Of a stretch of 64,000 nucleotides of DNA, positions 1-10,016 are shown piece by piece. Location of the stretch: NCBI GenBank assembly GCA_951394045.1, contig OX595985.1, positions 682,001 through 746,000 on the forward strand, read 5' to 3'. Position numbers and translations under genes: made by a program. Within the stretch, counting starts at the first letter, position 1. The number at the start of each line of letters is the position of its first letter. The notes under the pieces were generated by a model. That model was given only the letters and a program-made list of their open reading frames with translations. It had not been told where the DNA came from and searched no databases. Source of the DNA: Nitzschia sp. DOCU1 (lineage: Eukaryota > Bacillariophyta > Bacillariophyceae > Bacillariales > Bacillariaceae).

Positions 1-37
1 ACGTCCACCCCGCGTCGTTTTTCTCCTCTCTCTGTAG

Positions 38-1560
38 TACGCCCGCGAGTTCGTTATTCCCATCATCCATCAGCTGGTCGACCATCCGCCGCAGCAAATC
101 ATTTACAAGAGTCTGGAAGTCTTGGCGATTATCACCGTTCCGGTCAAGGGCGAAGCTCCGTACTCTAGGGCATATTCCTCAGCGGCCACCAGTGTCCACG
201 CAGGGCAAGACGACGACTCAGGGGATCAAGAGTCACCCATGACTGATCCAAGCGTCAACTTTGCTTTGGATATTATCGATGGCGACCGACGCTTACTGCA
301 GTCGCGAGATCGGGAAGTCTTTTCGGTATTGATTCAGCTGCATGCCTACAACTTGCATTTGATTGGAGATGTGGCTAAAGTTATCGCTTACATGTGCAGA
401 CTGCAGCCACCAGAGTTTGTCTTCGTCTCGTTTGCGGTCGAGTTGGAGCGCTTTGCCGTTCGACAATTCAAGGCCAAACATCAGCAGGGAAAACACGATC
501 AACTTTTGTCCCGCGACTTGCAGTTTGTCACATCCTTTATTCAACAAATGTGTCACGTGCTATTGAATTCACGAGAGGCCAAGGATCTTCGAGTTGTCTT
601 GAAGGACTGTATTGGCCACCGGACGGATTCGGAAAGAGATCGCCGTCGGACGCGACTCTTTCATATTATACTCTACTGCTTCTCGCATAATCTTGTAGCC
701 AGTACCGCACTCTGCCTGTGGGGTGGCGCCTTTCGGACGGCTTCACTTTTTCTTAGAAATATCGACCCACTTGACATTCATCTCATGTTCCTGCTCGAGG
801 TGGATAAGCTTGTTGAAATGCTCGAGAGGCCGCTTTTTCGGTAAGTCACTTTGATCGCATGTGTTTCCTTCTTTTCTTTCTTTCTTCCTTTCTTTATGTT
901 CTAATCTGTCGCGGCTACTTGCTTCTCCCAAGCCACTTACACGTTCGAATGTTGGAAAGCGATGATAGCAAGGATGCATTGGCGGAGGGTAGCGGCACGA
1001 TGCTCTTCCAGGTCTTGAAGTCTCTTCTGATGATCATTCCCCAAAGCACTTGCTATAATTTGCTTCGCAACCGATTGGCTAGCACGTCGAGGTTTCGACA
1101 ATCGGTCATTACCTCCAAAATGGACGATACTGGTGTGTGGCTGTCAAAAGAAACGGAACAACTAGTCAATCGCGTGTTGGACATTCGGCAAATGCACTGC
1201 GCCGCTTTGTGGGAGACAATTCGCGCTGAGAGCCTCGAAATGGACGCTTCCGATTTGAAACGGGAGGAAGAAAAGAAGCAGGAGCATCACGAAGAAGGCA
1301 GTGATCGGCGGGAATGGTTGGGCTATGCGTCCAAGGAGGAAGAACGTATAGCCCAAGCTAGGTATCGGGAAGACAAACGTCGGCGACAAGCCAGTGGGGT
1401 TGTTATCGAGGAGATCGGTGAGAAGTACAATGATTTGGAGTCAGTAAAGACGGAGGGTTTTGAAGTCAATGATTTCCTTCCGAATCAGGAAGAGAACGAG
1501 TCCTGGAAGGACTACTGGGCACGGAATGAGGGGGTAGGAAACCAGCAGAAAAACTTGTAG
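38..1560 (+). CDS. VAC14: VAC14 homologue (PIKfyve complex scaffold), 3' part
   Basis: The last two visible exons are 38..840 and 933..1560; the 5' part lies before the window. The first exon follows an acceptor AG at 36-37. The intron 841..932 runs GTAAGT to AG, and the split codon joins as CGC. About 476 residues are visible. The encoded stretch matches the VAC14 C-terminal domain: an adaptor-like repeat reading SLEVLAIIT, then the region reading FLLEVDKLVEMLERPLF followed across the splice by HLHVRMLES, and LLMIIPQSTCYNLL. In known systems VAC14 scaffolds FIG4 and the PIKfyve/Fab1 kinase on endosomal and vacuolar membranes to make PI(3,5)P2. The tail after residue ~350 is charged and not conserved. 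The DENN gene lies convergent downstream. Confidence 0.88.
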
Positions 1561-1789
1561 CAAAGACGTAGCCCGGCCGCATACCATGAGTGGTAGGAAC
1601 TCTTCTTAGATTACACGTCTATGATAAATAGAAAAAAGAAGCTCAATCGATTTTATAAAACTGTGTGTAAGCTACAGTAGAGCATCCCCTGGAGATGCAC
1701 CGTACGGAGTTCAGGGATCTTATGCACGGGCATAGATTTTCTCTTGGCTGCATAGCACCTCGCAGCTAAAAATCCGACATTCTCCTCCC

Positions 1790-3967
1790 CTACCATTCAA
1801 ACCCACCGCAAAGAATATCCGATCCAAGGTGACATAGAGCGCTGATCGGATCCAAATTTTTATGAGCGACGAATTCGTCAGAGTCCAGTTTTGGAAACTT
1901 TTCATAAGCAAATTCCTTGGTCCTTGAGACTCCTACAGCGCACGGAGCTGCAGGAATGATGACTTTCTTTACTGCCAATTGCTGATCCAGGAACGGCGTT
2001 TCTTGCTTTTTTGCAAGTAGCGATTCGTTGCGTTGCAATAGTACGTGTTCGTCGAAAAGACGACGACGGGTCGATGACTCAACCAAGAATCGTTCAAACA
2101 TTTGCGTCTTTGCGATTGATTCCACGTAAAGCCGGTTTCCGTGGGAGAAATCCGTGAAAGACTCCGCGAAAGCTTCATGTCGGAAGGAGCCATTTTTGGT
2201 GAAGTCCTTATATCGCATCAATAGTGTCGAAAAGAAGCGTAAGAAGCTGTAGCGTACCGAGTCTGCGAGTTTTTCGTCCACCGCATACAGACCGACAGCG
2301 ATGCTTTCCTTCTTGTTCTCCATTTCTTCGTCATATCGCTTCGCAGCTGAGGGACTCATAGTGAAGTTTCTACCCGTTTGAACTTGTATCGCTCGACTTT
2401 GTCGCTTCAAGGCTTTCAGTATATTTCCAGACTCTGGTCGGTTCCTGGGTTTCGTGGACGGATCGAGGCTTTGGTACTTTGTCTTCTCCTCGCCTTGCAA
2501 AATGAAATCTCGCGGTACCAATTTCGTGTTTTGCTGAAGAAATTCTGCATGAGACAAAATAAACTTTCGGCTGGTATTCGCCATGGATAGCTCACGGATC
2601 TCTACCTGGCACGCATATGACTCTCGCATATAGTTTTCGAGTAAACCGTGGATTGCACTTGTGACTCGACCTTTGATGCCACAAGGCGGAATGAGATAGA
2701 GTGGATCAGCCACTTCTTCTAGCTCCAATTTCAGCCTGGCTATAAGTGGTTTTGGGAGCTGAGGGAGACATCGGGATTGATTGTAGTCGTCTGTTCCCAA
2801 ATGGACGATGTCTTGGTCGAGATCACAGACGACGACTCCGGGTGGCTGAGGACATGCACCTCCAACAAAGCCTACCAGGAAAGGAACTGGGGCATCCAAG
2901 ACGTCGAGCATATTAGATGGTAGCACAGGGACATAAATACCCTGCCAAGTCAGCGGGAAGAGAAAACTTGTCAAGGCCTCCGCCACGGGTGTCAGCAGAG
3001 CCTGATTTTCGGACTGCAAGACCACACGGCCTTCTTGCAAAAGAATACCCCAGAGTGTCAAAATGTTTGATACACTTAGGCATCGAAAGATTGGCTGATA
3101 AGAATAGTTGACCAATGGAAGCTCGTTGGCGGCAGGTCGTCGGTACGTGACGGTGGTATCCTTCGTAAAGCAATTCCACGAAATTTTGGCGGCGCCTGGT
3201 CTCGGAAGTGGGACATCATGCACAAAATTGGCCACAAATCGTTCTAAAGGCAAAGGCGAGCGACCACAGTTGGCAATGCGATTTATCTGGCTCAAGAACG
3301 TCCTTTGCACGTCGAAGAAAGCATGATGCGAAATGACAACCACGCACTTGGGGAGGTAGAACGGTCGAGGTTCTTCAAGCCAAGATGGCAAAATACACTC
3401 GCCCGCCCAAAAGGCTTCACAGAGCTCTTCAAGAGGAACTAGCTCGTAGCGAGTCAAAACTGAACCATACAGTCGGTTTCCCGTCGAAGATGTCAGGACA
3501 AATGTTGCTAGACTGGGAGACCTCTTTTCCGTCGACAGTCTGCTTCCATTAGGTAGACAAAACATGGGTAATTCGTCGGGAAAATCGACGTCCGGTCGAT
3601 ATTTTGGATAACAGTCCAAAAGTTTTGGTTCCAATTTCAAGTGCTTGGGCTGCTCGACAAAGTCTTTGATGGCACTGAGCTGTGGTCCCACAACGCAAAA
3701 GAAATCGACCAAGCGTTCGGGGACATGGGCGACACTTTGTGAAAATATTGTATTGTCCGCCGAAGCAATAGAGCAATCATCGGCCTTTTCCTCCCCATTT
3801 GAAAACGAAAAGGGCAGCCAGTAATCCCACACGGCGGTGGGACTGTTGGGAGCTTCCGCCCCGTCGCCCTTTGCGTCGAACCCATTTTCCACGGCAGAGC
3901 TCGCTCCCGGTACATCGGCGGCTGTGTAACTCATTGAAGAACTCTTCCCTAGCGATGAAATATTCAT
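1790..3967 (-). CDS. DENN domain protein (putative Rab GEF)
   Basis: A single exon of 725 residues. The open frame extends 10 codons further upstream, but only with a TTG, so the ATG at 3967 is chosen. The order uDENN (about 80-180), cDENN (about 200-375) and dDENN is visible. The cDENN core reads LLTPVAEALTSFLFPLTW and then YVPVLPSNMLDVLDAPVPFL, a very typical DENN signature. DENN proteins bind Rab GTPases and generally act as exchange factors in membrane traffic; which Rab is not deducible. The C-terminal third (about 480-725) follows the dDENN and has no further motif I recognise. It is convergent with VAC14 and shares a divergent promoter region with the gene at 4367. Confidence 0.85.
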   Translation of the reverse strand: MNISSLGKSSSMSYTAADVPGASSAVENGFDAKGDGAEAPNSPTAVWDYWLPFSFSNGEEKADDCSIASADNTIFSQSVAHVPERLVDFFCVVGPQLSAIKDFVEQPKHLKLEPKLLDCYPKYRPDVDFPDELPMFCLPNGSRLSTEKRSPSLATFVLTSSTGNRLYGSVLTRYELVPLEELCEAFWAGECILPSWLEEPRPFYLPKCVVVISHHAFFDVQRTFLSQINRIANCGRSPLPLERFVANFVHDVPLPRPGAAKISWNCFTKDTTVTYRRPAANELPLVNYSYQPIFRCLSVSNILTLWGILLQEGRVVLQSENQALLTPVAEALTSFLFPLTWQGIYVPVLPSNMLDVLDAPVPFLVGFVGGACPQPPGVVVCDLDQDIVHLGTDDYNQSRCLPQLPKPLIARLKLELEEVADPLYLIPPCGIKGRVTSAIHGLLENYMRESYACQVEIRELSMANTSRKFILSHAEFLQQNTKLVPRDFILQGEEKTKYQSLDPSTKPRNRPESGNILKALKRQSRAIQVQTGRNFTMSPSAAKRYDEEMENKKESIAVGLYAVDEKLADSVRYSFLRFFSTLLMRYKDFTKNGSFRHEAFAESFTDFSHGNRLYVESIAKTQMFERFLVESSTRRRLFDEHVLLQRNESLLAKKQETPFLDQQLAVKKVIIPAAPCAVGVSRTKEFAYEKFPKLDSDEFVAHKNLDPISALCHLGSDILCGGFEW

Positions 3968-4366
3968 CTTCTCTTCAAGCAAGTAAATCTGAGCCAACTA
4001 CCGTTTGCTTTGCTTTCTGCTCCAAGCACAGCGATTGAAAGCAAAGAAAGAAAGTGTGCTTTTCTGCCTGATCAACGCACGATATGTGACGATTTTTCGG
4101 CTCGACCGGCGCGCCCTATGGCGCACCTCTGAATATAGCCCTTCCGATGCCCACTCCGAACTCCTCTCCAAGATCGAAGCAGTCGTTATGATCGAAAGAG
4201 TCAATATCGCCAATTTCATCTCTTTTGGGTGCCGGAGCGAGAGATGCGACGATGAGAGAGAACGCCTTGTCACATGATGCAAAAATGGTAGTTCAGAGCC
4301 TTTTGCACGCTTTGCACCTCTTGCATGAAGTGACATTCTACTAGAGATCTCATCAATCATCCCAGT
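3968..4366. other. Intergenic, divergent promoter region
   Basis: About 400 bp between the starts of the DENN gene (minus) and the membrane protein gene (plus). No convincing coding signal or repeat is seen; both 5' UTRs and promoters must lie here. Confidence 0.6.
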
Positions 4367-5035
4367 ATGTTTACTCGTGCTTCGGTGGTATTGTTTTGTG
4401 CCGTACTTGTGTTATTGGAGCAAGGCTATCCTGCTGCAATCGCTTTTCCGCGGTCTCGAGCGGTCAACGACGGAAGAGATTCTCCCTTTGGGCGTAAGCG
4501 GGTGATTTTACATGATGAGGCATTGTCCGATGCGAGGAATGCGATTGGAGAGGATTTTGCTGTTTCAGATCCGTCGAGTATCGCAGTTCTGGACTCTATA
4601 ACTTCCATGGAAGAGACTAACAAGAACCGACTGGCAAGTCATCAGCGATTCTTGATTCGAGTCGTCTCTACATTCGGTTGGGCCTATTCTTTTGGCTTGT
4701 TTTTCTTTCCAGGGAAAGCTATCAAGCTCTTTTTCCGACACGTGGACTTCGTGGGCACGGCAGTCGAGCCAGTTTTGAAGTTGGCGATCCGAATGATTGC
4801 GGTGACTCATGTTGCCTATACGGCAGCCTTTGTGGCGGCACCGTCTAGCAAGGCAATGCAAGTGACGACGGCACTCTTGACGATTGTCGGGATTTCCATT
4901 TTCTGCCACACCCAGGCCAAGTTAGATACCGCCCTTTTCTTTTGGTCTTGTACCGTCGTAACATCAATGTTGATTGGAGCACACTTGGTGGCCCTTCTTC
5001 TGTCGCCAGACACCGCCGGGACCGAAGCCTGCTAG
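4367..5035 (+). CDS. Small membrane protein with plastid-type presequence
   Basis: A single exon of 222 residues. The N-terminus is a clear signal peptide (hydrophobic residues 5-20, VVLFCAVLVLLEQGYPAAIA) followed directly by FPRSRA, that is, AIA|F plus a basic stretch. This fits the diatom bipartite plastid presequence, in which phenylalanine sits at +1 of the signal peptide cleavage site. After a polar, Asp/Glu-containing region (about 45-85) come four hydrophobic segments between residues 100 and 215, suggesting a four-TM core. No family is recognised. The plastid assignment is an inference; ER or secretory-pathway membrane is the alternative. Confidence 0.75.
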   Translation: MFTRASVVLFCAVLVLLEQGYPAAIAFPRSRAVNDGRDSPFGRKRVILHDEALSDARNAIGEDFAVSDPSSIAVLDSITSMEETNKNRLASHQRFLIRVVSTFGWAYSFGLFFFPGKAIKLFFRHVDFVGTAVEPVLKLAIRMIAVTHVAYTAAFVAAPSSKAMQVTTALLTIVGISIFCHTQAKLDTALFFWSCTVVTSMLIGAHLVALLLSPDTAGTEAC

Positions 5036-6121
5036 CTCCCATACAAATCAATTTTCCTTGCCCAAACAAATCTTAAGTTTGCGTGGTTTGCCCCGAAGAT
5101 CCTTCCAACTAGGATTAGGTTTCCTGTTTGGGGCCGATCCATGCTTCGACCCCAAACGATCCAGCAGCTGTTGATCTCCTCGAAATAGATAGGCGGCCAT
5201 CCCATCAAGAAGAGAAATGCAGTTCAAAATCGAGGCATGACCCTGCCTGCTGGTAAATAGTTACAGATTGTTCTAACTCTAGCTATCGTACCGGTCTGCC
5301 GCAATCCAGTATGTAAAGAAAACCCTAACATATGAGTAATACCTGGTCTCGTATGCTGGTATAGTATGACTTTTAGTGCTGTGTGTTGTTCTTTCGCCTT
5401 TCCCCCAAAGAGGCCATCCGGTATTGATGACAATCCGAAGGCATAGTACGTTTTCTATCTCTATCGTACCTGGTATGCTCCGCGTTCCCCCATCCATGAA
5501 CGCGATTGTTTGGACTATGAAACTTGTCTCTAGCAATTCGTCCGATCTTAAACAACTTGCAAGCTCTATTCTTCTCTTGCCCTGACAGGCCATTGGATCT
5601 TCAACAACTTGCAAGCTGGAGAAAGACTTTCGAATCCGAATTGGCGCCGCGATTCCCAATGATGCTTGGTATAAGCTGGAGAACAACCTTGGCGTTCCGA
5701 TCCATAATCTTGAGTCAGAGAACATTCGGACAAACAATGCATCTCTGAAACTGCACGGCGCAGAGGGGCATAGTATTCGGTTCCGTCTGATTAAAGACTG
5801 CGCCACAATAAATAGAATTAGAATTGATACACCATTAATTATTCGTGCATCGACTGCGCTGGTAATAGCTTCAACAAAAATTCGGTTCGGGCGCAAGATC
5901 GAAACTCTACTGGTGGCAAGTCGCTGTGCCCATATCTTCCACTTCGCTCCACCACATTTTCCGGTATTGAAACTGCCCGTCTTCGAGGACATCGCATTGG
6001 AGTCGAGCGCAAAGGATCAATTACCTTGTTGTTTTCGACGCAGCAGCAGCAGCCGCATCGACGAACAACAAATAAAGAACAACGGCGCAAGCAAGAAGAA
6101 GAAGCAGCAAACTAGGAAATC
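5036..6121. other. Intergenic with a 22-nt direct repeat
   Basis: About 1.1 kb upstream of the DUF6824 gene. A 22-nt direct repeat with one mismatch (positions 5544-5565 and 5596-5617, shared core AACAACTTGCAAGCT) lies here. The 60 nt before the next ATG are purine-rich (AAG/AAC), like a 5' UTR. A 237-codon minus-strand open frame covers much of this stretch but lacks protein-like features. Confidence 0.5.
5544..5617. repeat. 22-nt direct repeat, two copies 52 nt apart
   Basis: Two copies (5544-5565 and 5596-5617) share GATCTT, one variable base, then CAACTTGCAAGCT. A weaker third echo (AAGCTGGAGAACAACCTT) occurs near 5674. The function is unknown; it may be part of the promoter of the gene at 6122. 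Confidence 0.6.
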
Positions 6122-7492
6122 ATGACGGCAAACAAAGAACGTACCACCAAGGGCAAGATTTGTAAAAAGGATCGGAGTTCGGGGCAAATGAAGAGCCCGA
6201 AGGGAAAAAAGATTTTGCCAATGTCCTTTCAACCGCACCATTTTAGTGTCATCATCGGCAAGGGGAGGGACGCTAGAAACGCTCCAGGTACCCAGCTACT
6301 CAGAGAAGCTATCAATAGCAAGTTGGATGTATACAAGAACACTTCCCGACGCCTCGATAAGGCAGAGATCGTGTCAGAGCTGCTTGCCCAGCAGCAGCAA
6401 CGCTGCCCCAATGGCGGAGTCTTCGTCAAACACGATGGTAGGTGTTGGTGGGAACTAAGCGAACACGACGCTCGCGAAAACATCACCGCAGCATTCCGCA
6501 ATCGCTTGCACGATAACTACACTTCAAGCTCCAAGTTCAAGTCCGCGAAGAGGCGGATACAGATGAAAATGAAGAACTCCACCAGAGATCACGACGATTG
6601 TTCCGGGGAGAACACAGCCATTGTTCTTGCACCAAAGCAGGGCAACAAGGAGCCTCAAGAACTGGTGCTGAAGAAATCGCTGCTGCCTAGCAGTGGCCGT
6701 CCTGGTAGTACTATCAAGAGGACGAGAACTGCCTCACCGCTTATGATAATGCATTCCGCCGCCACATTTAAAGAAGAAAGTTCTTTGTTAGCCTTTCCCC
6801 CAATCACCACAAAAGAGGAAGTATCAATAGCTCCTCCTTTGGGAGGGCGTGACGACGTCGGAATGTCGTCCAACATCATGCTGCTTCCTCTTCTTCTTGA
6901 TGGTGGGATTCCCTTGTCTGCGCCACTCCTGAACAAGGAAGAGGACAACGCCGCGATGGTGAGCTCTGCTGAAGACGAACAAGAAGAAGATGATGACGAT
7001 TTCGGTGCTGATTCTTCGGCTTCCTCGTTGGGAGGGACGGAGTTCCACGAGACAACCCCCATCAACCTCGGTCCTTCTTTTGGCACCACCAAGGATGATC
7101 AAGAACAAGATGGTCGTGGCGTCGAACTTCTTCCCAGCAGCACCAAGCGGGCCATTGGCATGGCCGCTGGAGGCGAAGAAGAAGCCAAGACTCGTCAAGA
7201 AAATCCGTGGTCATGCTTGCCTCCGATTCTCTTGAGTGCTGACTCTATGTTTGGAGCGCAACAAGTAACAACGACAGGAGGAGCAGGAGGGGTGGCCGCC
7301 GCCGCAACAGCGTCTACTACTACTACTTCGTTCTTGGGAAACACTACTACTAGCACCACCAGCACCGCTACAGCCCGGCGGGGGTCTTCGTATCTTGCCA
7401 CTCACGCGGTATTTAGTGACCTCTGGTTGACGGAATTCTTTCAGGATCAGGACGCAACTGCACTCCTTCTTGATCCCATCATTGAGCCGTGA
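6122..7492 (+). CDS. DUF6824 domain protein, probable nuclear regulator
   Basis: A single exon of 456 residues; ATG at 6122 after a purine-rich leader. Residues about 39-145 form a DUF6824 domain: HHFSVIIGKGRDARNAPGT, then LREAINSKLDVY, a Lys/Glu helix with QQQQ, GGVFVKHDG and a closing AFRNRLHDN, followed by a basic run KSAKRRIQMKMK that could serve as nuclear localisation signal. DUF6824 proteins are strongly expanded in diatoms and their role is unknown. The rest is low-complexity: an acidic Glu/Asp run near 280-300 and a Thr/Ala/Gly-rich stretch near 385-420. A transcriptional role is plausible from the basic-plus-acidic layout but is only inferred. Confidence 0.8.
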   Translation: MTANKERTTKGKICKKDRSSGQMKSPKGKKILPMSFQPHHFSVIIGKGRDARNAPGTQLLREAINSKLDVYKNTSRRLDKAEIVSELLAQQQQRCPNGGVFVKHDGRCWWELSEHDARENITAAFRNRLHDNYTSSSKFKSAKRRIQMKMKNSTRDHDDCSGENTAIVLAPKQGNKEPQELVLKKSLLPSSGRPGSTIKRTRTASPLMIMHSAATFKEESSLLAFPPITTKEEVSIAPPLGGRDDVGMSSNIMLLPLLLDGGIPLSAPLLNKEEDNAAMVSSAEDEQEEDDDDFGADSSASSLGGTEFHETTPINLGPSFGTTKDDQEQDGRGVELLPSSTKRAIGMAAGGEEEAKTRQENPWSCLPPILLSADSMFGAQQVTTTGGAGGVAAAATASTTTTSFLGNTTTSTTSTATARRGSSYLATHAVFSDLWLTEFFQDQDATALLLDPIIEP

Positions 7493-7903
7493 ATACTACT
7501 ACTACATTGTTATGATGCTGCGTTCTTGTTCTTCTTCTCGCTCGCAGCAGGTGTGGCGGTGCTGTGGGTGGGGGGTACTACTAGTAGTACTAGTAATAGA
7601 AGTATAGGGGGGGGGGAATGGTGCGATTTAGCTATGTGCCTACCCTCTTACCTGAAACAACTATCCGGGGTTAGAACTACCCCGTCCCCCGACGGACTCA
7701 TGAAAAAACTATATCAGCACCCGTGACTGAATGAATCAGCTCTTCACGACTCAGACCACGTCATCGTTGTCGTGGAAACCAGAAAATTTTGAACGACGAC
7801 GAGAGATCATCGAGATGGCAATGAGACACTGCACCACTTGAGTTCATACCTCGAACACAGAGGCAATTCCGCATCCACTACGCAAATACCTCGCTATACA
7901 CCT
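7493..7903. other. Intergenic with G10 tract
   Basis: Follows the DUF6824 stop codon. It has a nested ACTACTAGTAGTACTAGTA palindromic stretch near 7577-7595 and a run of about ten G at 7607-7616. The last ~110 nt are an open frame continuous with the COQ8 gene but contain no in-frame ATG. Confidence 0.5.
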
Positions 7904-9853
7904 ATGGGTATGAACTCATGGGCCAAGGTTGCGGCCGGAGCCCGTTTGGTGGCGTTGGCAGTCGCCAAGCAAACCGCAGCAGAAGCTTCCGTCGCCGCCC
8001 AAAGGGCGACGCATCATGGGGTGGATTTGTCGTCACGAGCGCGACAAACTGTCATGGTACAACAAGGAATCTTTCGTCGGTCGATGAATGGGGTCAGTGG
8101 TAGCTCTGCCCCCAATTTAAATGACGATGAATCTCAATCAATCTCCGAAAAGGAGAGTCCATATGAATCCCAATGGAGAAAGAAGATTGCCAAGGCGGGA
8201 GATGACGGTTCATCTGCCAAGAGAAGTGATTTGAATGGCTCACGCAAAGAGTCAATACCTAATCCATACTTGCTTCATGCCGAGGAGGCAATATCAAGTG
8301 CTCAAACCACAACTGTCGAGTCGAAACCCACTAGTGCACTTGGCGAGGAATCGATACAGCAACTCAGGTCACAACCTTCTACGCAAAGTCAAGAATTTCG
8401 GCATTCGGCTCCCCTGGAAAGTTCACTGGAATCATCACCAACGACTATTCGTTCTAATTCTAGTATCGAGGAGTCGACGCCCGCGCGGATGCAAGAAGGT
8501 CGTGCTGTGCCTTCGTCGAGAGTGGGCCGAGCGGCAGGTTTTGCCTCGCTAGGATTTGGTTTGGCTGTGGGCACTGCTGCAGAATTTGCAGGTCGATTGC
8601 TGGGAAGTGGAAATCATGGTAACCCTGTCTCTTCGGATGCCAATGCTGATCGATTGGCCGCGACGCTCTGCCGAATGCGAGGGGCCGCACTCAAAATGGG
8701 ACAAATGCTGAGTATTCAAGACGAATCCTTATTACCGCCAGCTCTCACTCGAGCTCTCAACCAAGTCCGACAAGGCGCTGACGCCATGCCAAACTATCAG
8801 CTAGTGCAGCAGATGGAATCACAACTAGGCAAGGACTGGAGAGACAAGTTTGTGAGTTTTGATGAGCACCCGTTTGCTGCTGCCTCGATTGGTCAAGTCC
8901 ATCGAGCCACAATTCGCAACGATGACGGGAGTATTCGGCAAGTTGTCGTCAAAGTACAATACCCCGGCGTTGCCAACTCGATCGAATCTGATCTTCGCAA
9001 CTTGACCATGTTGATCAAACTGACAGGATTAGCGCCCAAGGGGCTGTTCTTAGAAAACGTCATTCGAGTAGGACGTGACGAGCTCAAAGTGGAATGCAAT
9101 TACCTGAACGAACTAGCAAATCAACAAACCTTTCAAGAATTGGTGCATGCAGACTGCATTCTTCGGGACAACAATTTTGTGGTACCGAGTGTTGTTGAAG
9201 AACTCACTACCGAGCAGGTGCTCGTCAGCGACTATTCCCCGGGTGGCACAATCGACAAGGTGAAACAAATGGATCAAGAAGAACGAAATCGCATTGGAAG
9301 AGCTATTTTGTATTTGACCATGCGTGAGCTCTTTGTCTGGAGGCTGATGCAAACGGATCCCAACTGGGGTAACTTTTTGTACGACGTGGGATCTCGGCAA
9401 ACGACGTTGATTGACTTTGGTGCCACACGGGAGTATCCCAAGGCCTTTGTGGATGGCTATTTACGTATTGTCTGGGCCAATGCCAATCGAGACGAGGCAA
9501 CACTTATGCAAATGTCTCGCAGAATGGGATTCTTGACGGGAGAAGAGAACGACCTAATGTTGGAGGCACACAAACTCAGCGGTTTTACTTTGGGAGAGCC
9601 TTTTGCTACCGACGAGCCTTTTGACTTTGAAGGGTCCCGCATTTCATCGCGAATGGGTGAACATACGTCGGTCTTTTTGAAGCATCGCTTGACGCCTCCA
9701 CCAGAAGAAGTCTATACGCTGCATCGCAAACTTGCCGGCGCCTACATGCTCTGCATCAAACTTGGCGCAGTCGTTCGATGCCGTGACATGCTAGAAGACG
9801 TGGTCCGAGAACATATTTTTGACGATGGAATGCCGCATCCTTTGTCGAGTTGA
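7904..9853 (+). CDS. COQ8: COQ8/ADCK3-type atypical kinase (UbiB family)
   Basis: About 649 residues. The open frame reaches back to a TGA at 7790, but the first in-frame ATG is 7904, so translation is placed there; an upstream exon is possible. The UbiB signatures are complete: KxGQ motif (KMGQ, residues 264-267), the Ala-rich loop AAAS (325-328) replacing a normal P-loop, VVKVQYPGV with the catalytic lysine, MQTDPNWGNF and DFGATREY (504-511). The C-terminal half closely follows mitochondrial ADCK3/ADCK4, through the DEPFDF and HRLTPPPEE blocks. COQ8 supports the coenzyme Q biosynthetic complex on the mitochondrial inner membrane. Residues 20-240 are Ser/Gln-rich linker. Plastid ABC1K proteins are the alternative, but sequence similarity favours the mitochondrial branch. 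Confidence 0.9.
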   Translation: MGMNSWAKVAAGARLVALAVAKQTAAEASVAAQRATHHGVDLSSRARQTVMVQQGIFRRSMNGVSGSSAPNLNDDESQSISEKESPYESQWRKKIAKAGDDGSSAKRSDLNGSRKESIPNPYLLHAEEAISSAQTTTVESKPTSALGEESIQQLRSQPSTQSQEFRHSAPLESSLESSPTTIRSNSSIEESTPARMQEGRAVPSSRVGRAAGFASLGFGLAVGTAAEFAGRLLGSGNHGNPVSSDANADRLAATLCRMRGAALKMGQMLSIQDESLLPPALTRALNQVRQGADAMPNYQLVQQMESQLGKDWRDKFVSFDEHPFAAASIGQVHRATIRNDDGSIRQVVVKVQYPGVANSIESDLRNLTMLIKLTGLAPKGLFLENVIRVGRDELKVECNYLNELANQQTFQELVHADCILRDNNFVVPSVVEELTTEQVLVSDYSPGGTIDKVKQMDQEERNRIGRAILYLTMRELFVWRLMQTDPNWGNFLYDVGSRQTTLIDFGATREYPKAFVDGYLRIVWANANRDEATLMQMSRRMGFLTGEENDLMLEAHKLSGFTLGEPFATDEPFDFEGSRISSRMGEHTSVFLKHRLTPPPEEVYTLHRKLAGAYMLCIKLGAVVRCRDMLEDVVREHIFDDGMPHPLSS

Positions 9854-10016
9854 ATAGAAGTAGAAGACCTATAAATACAAGATGGACTAGCTGGTAGTAT
9901 TAGAGCGCGAAAGCTTCCAACATGCGCTTGGCAAAATGATAATGTTATACGTAAAATCTCTATGGGGTGTAAAGGGAGTCGTAGTATCCAATGATCCAAC
10001 ACCCAAATGTCAGCGC

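Noticed and set aside
5279..5992. 237-codon minus-strand open frame upstream of the DUF6824 gene
   Set aside because: No family motif, mixed composition with no hydrophobic pattern, and it overlaps the repeat and likely 5' UTR of the next gene.
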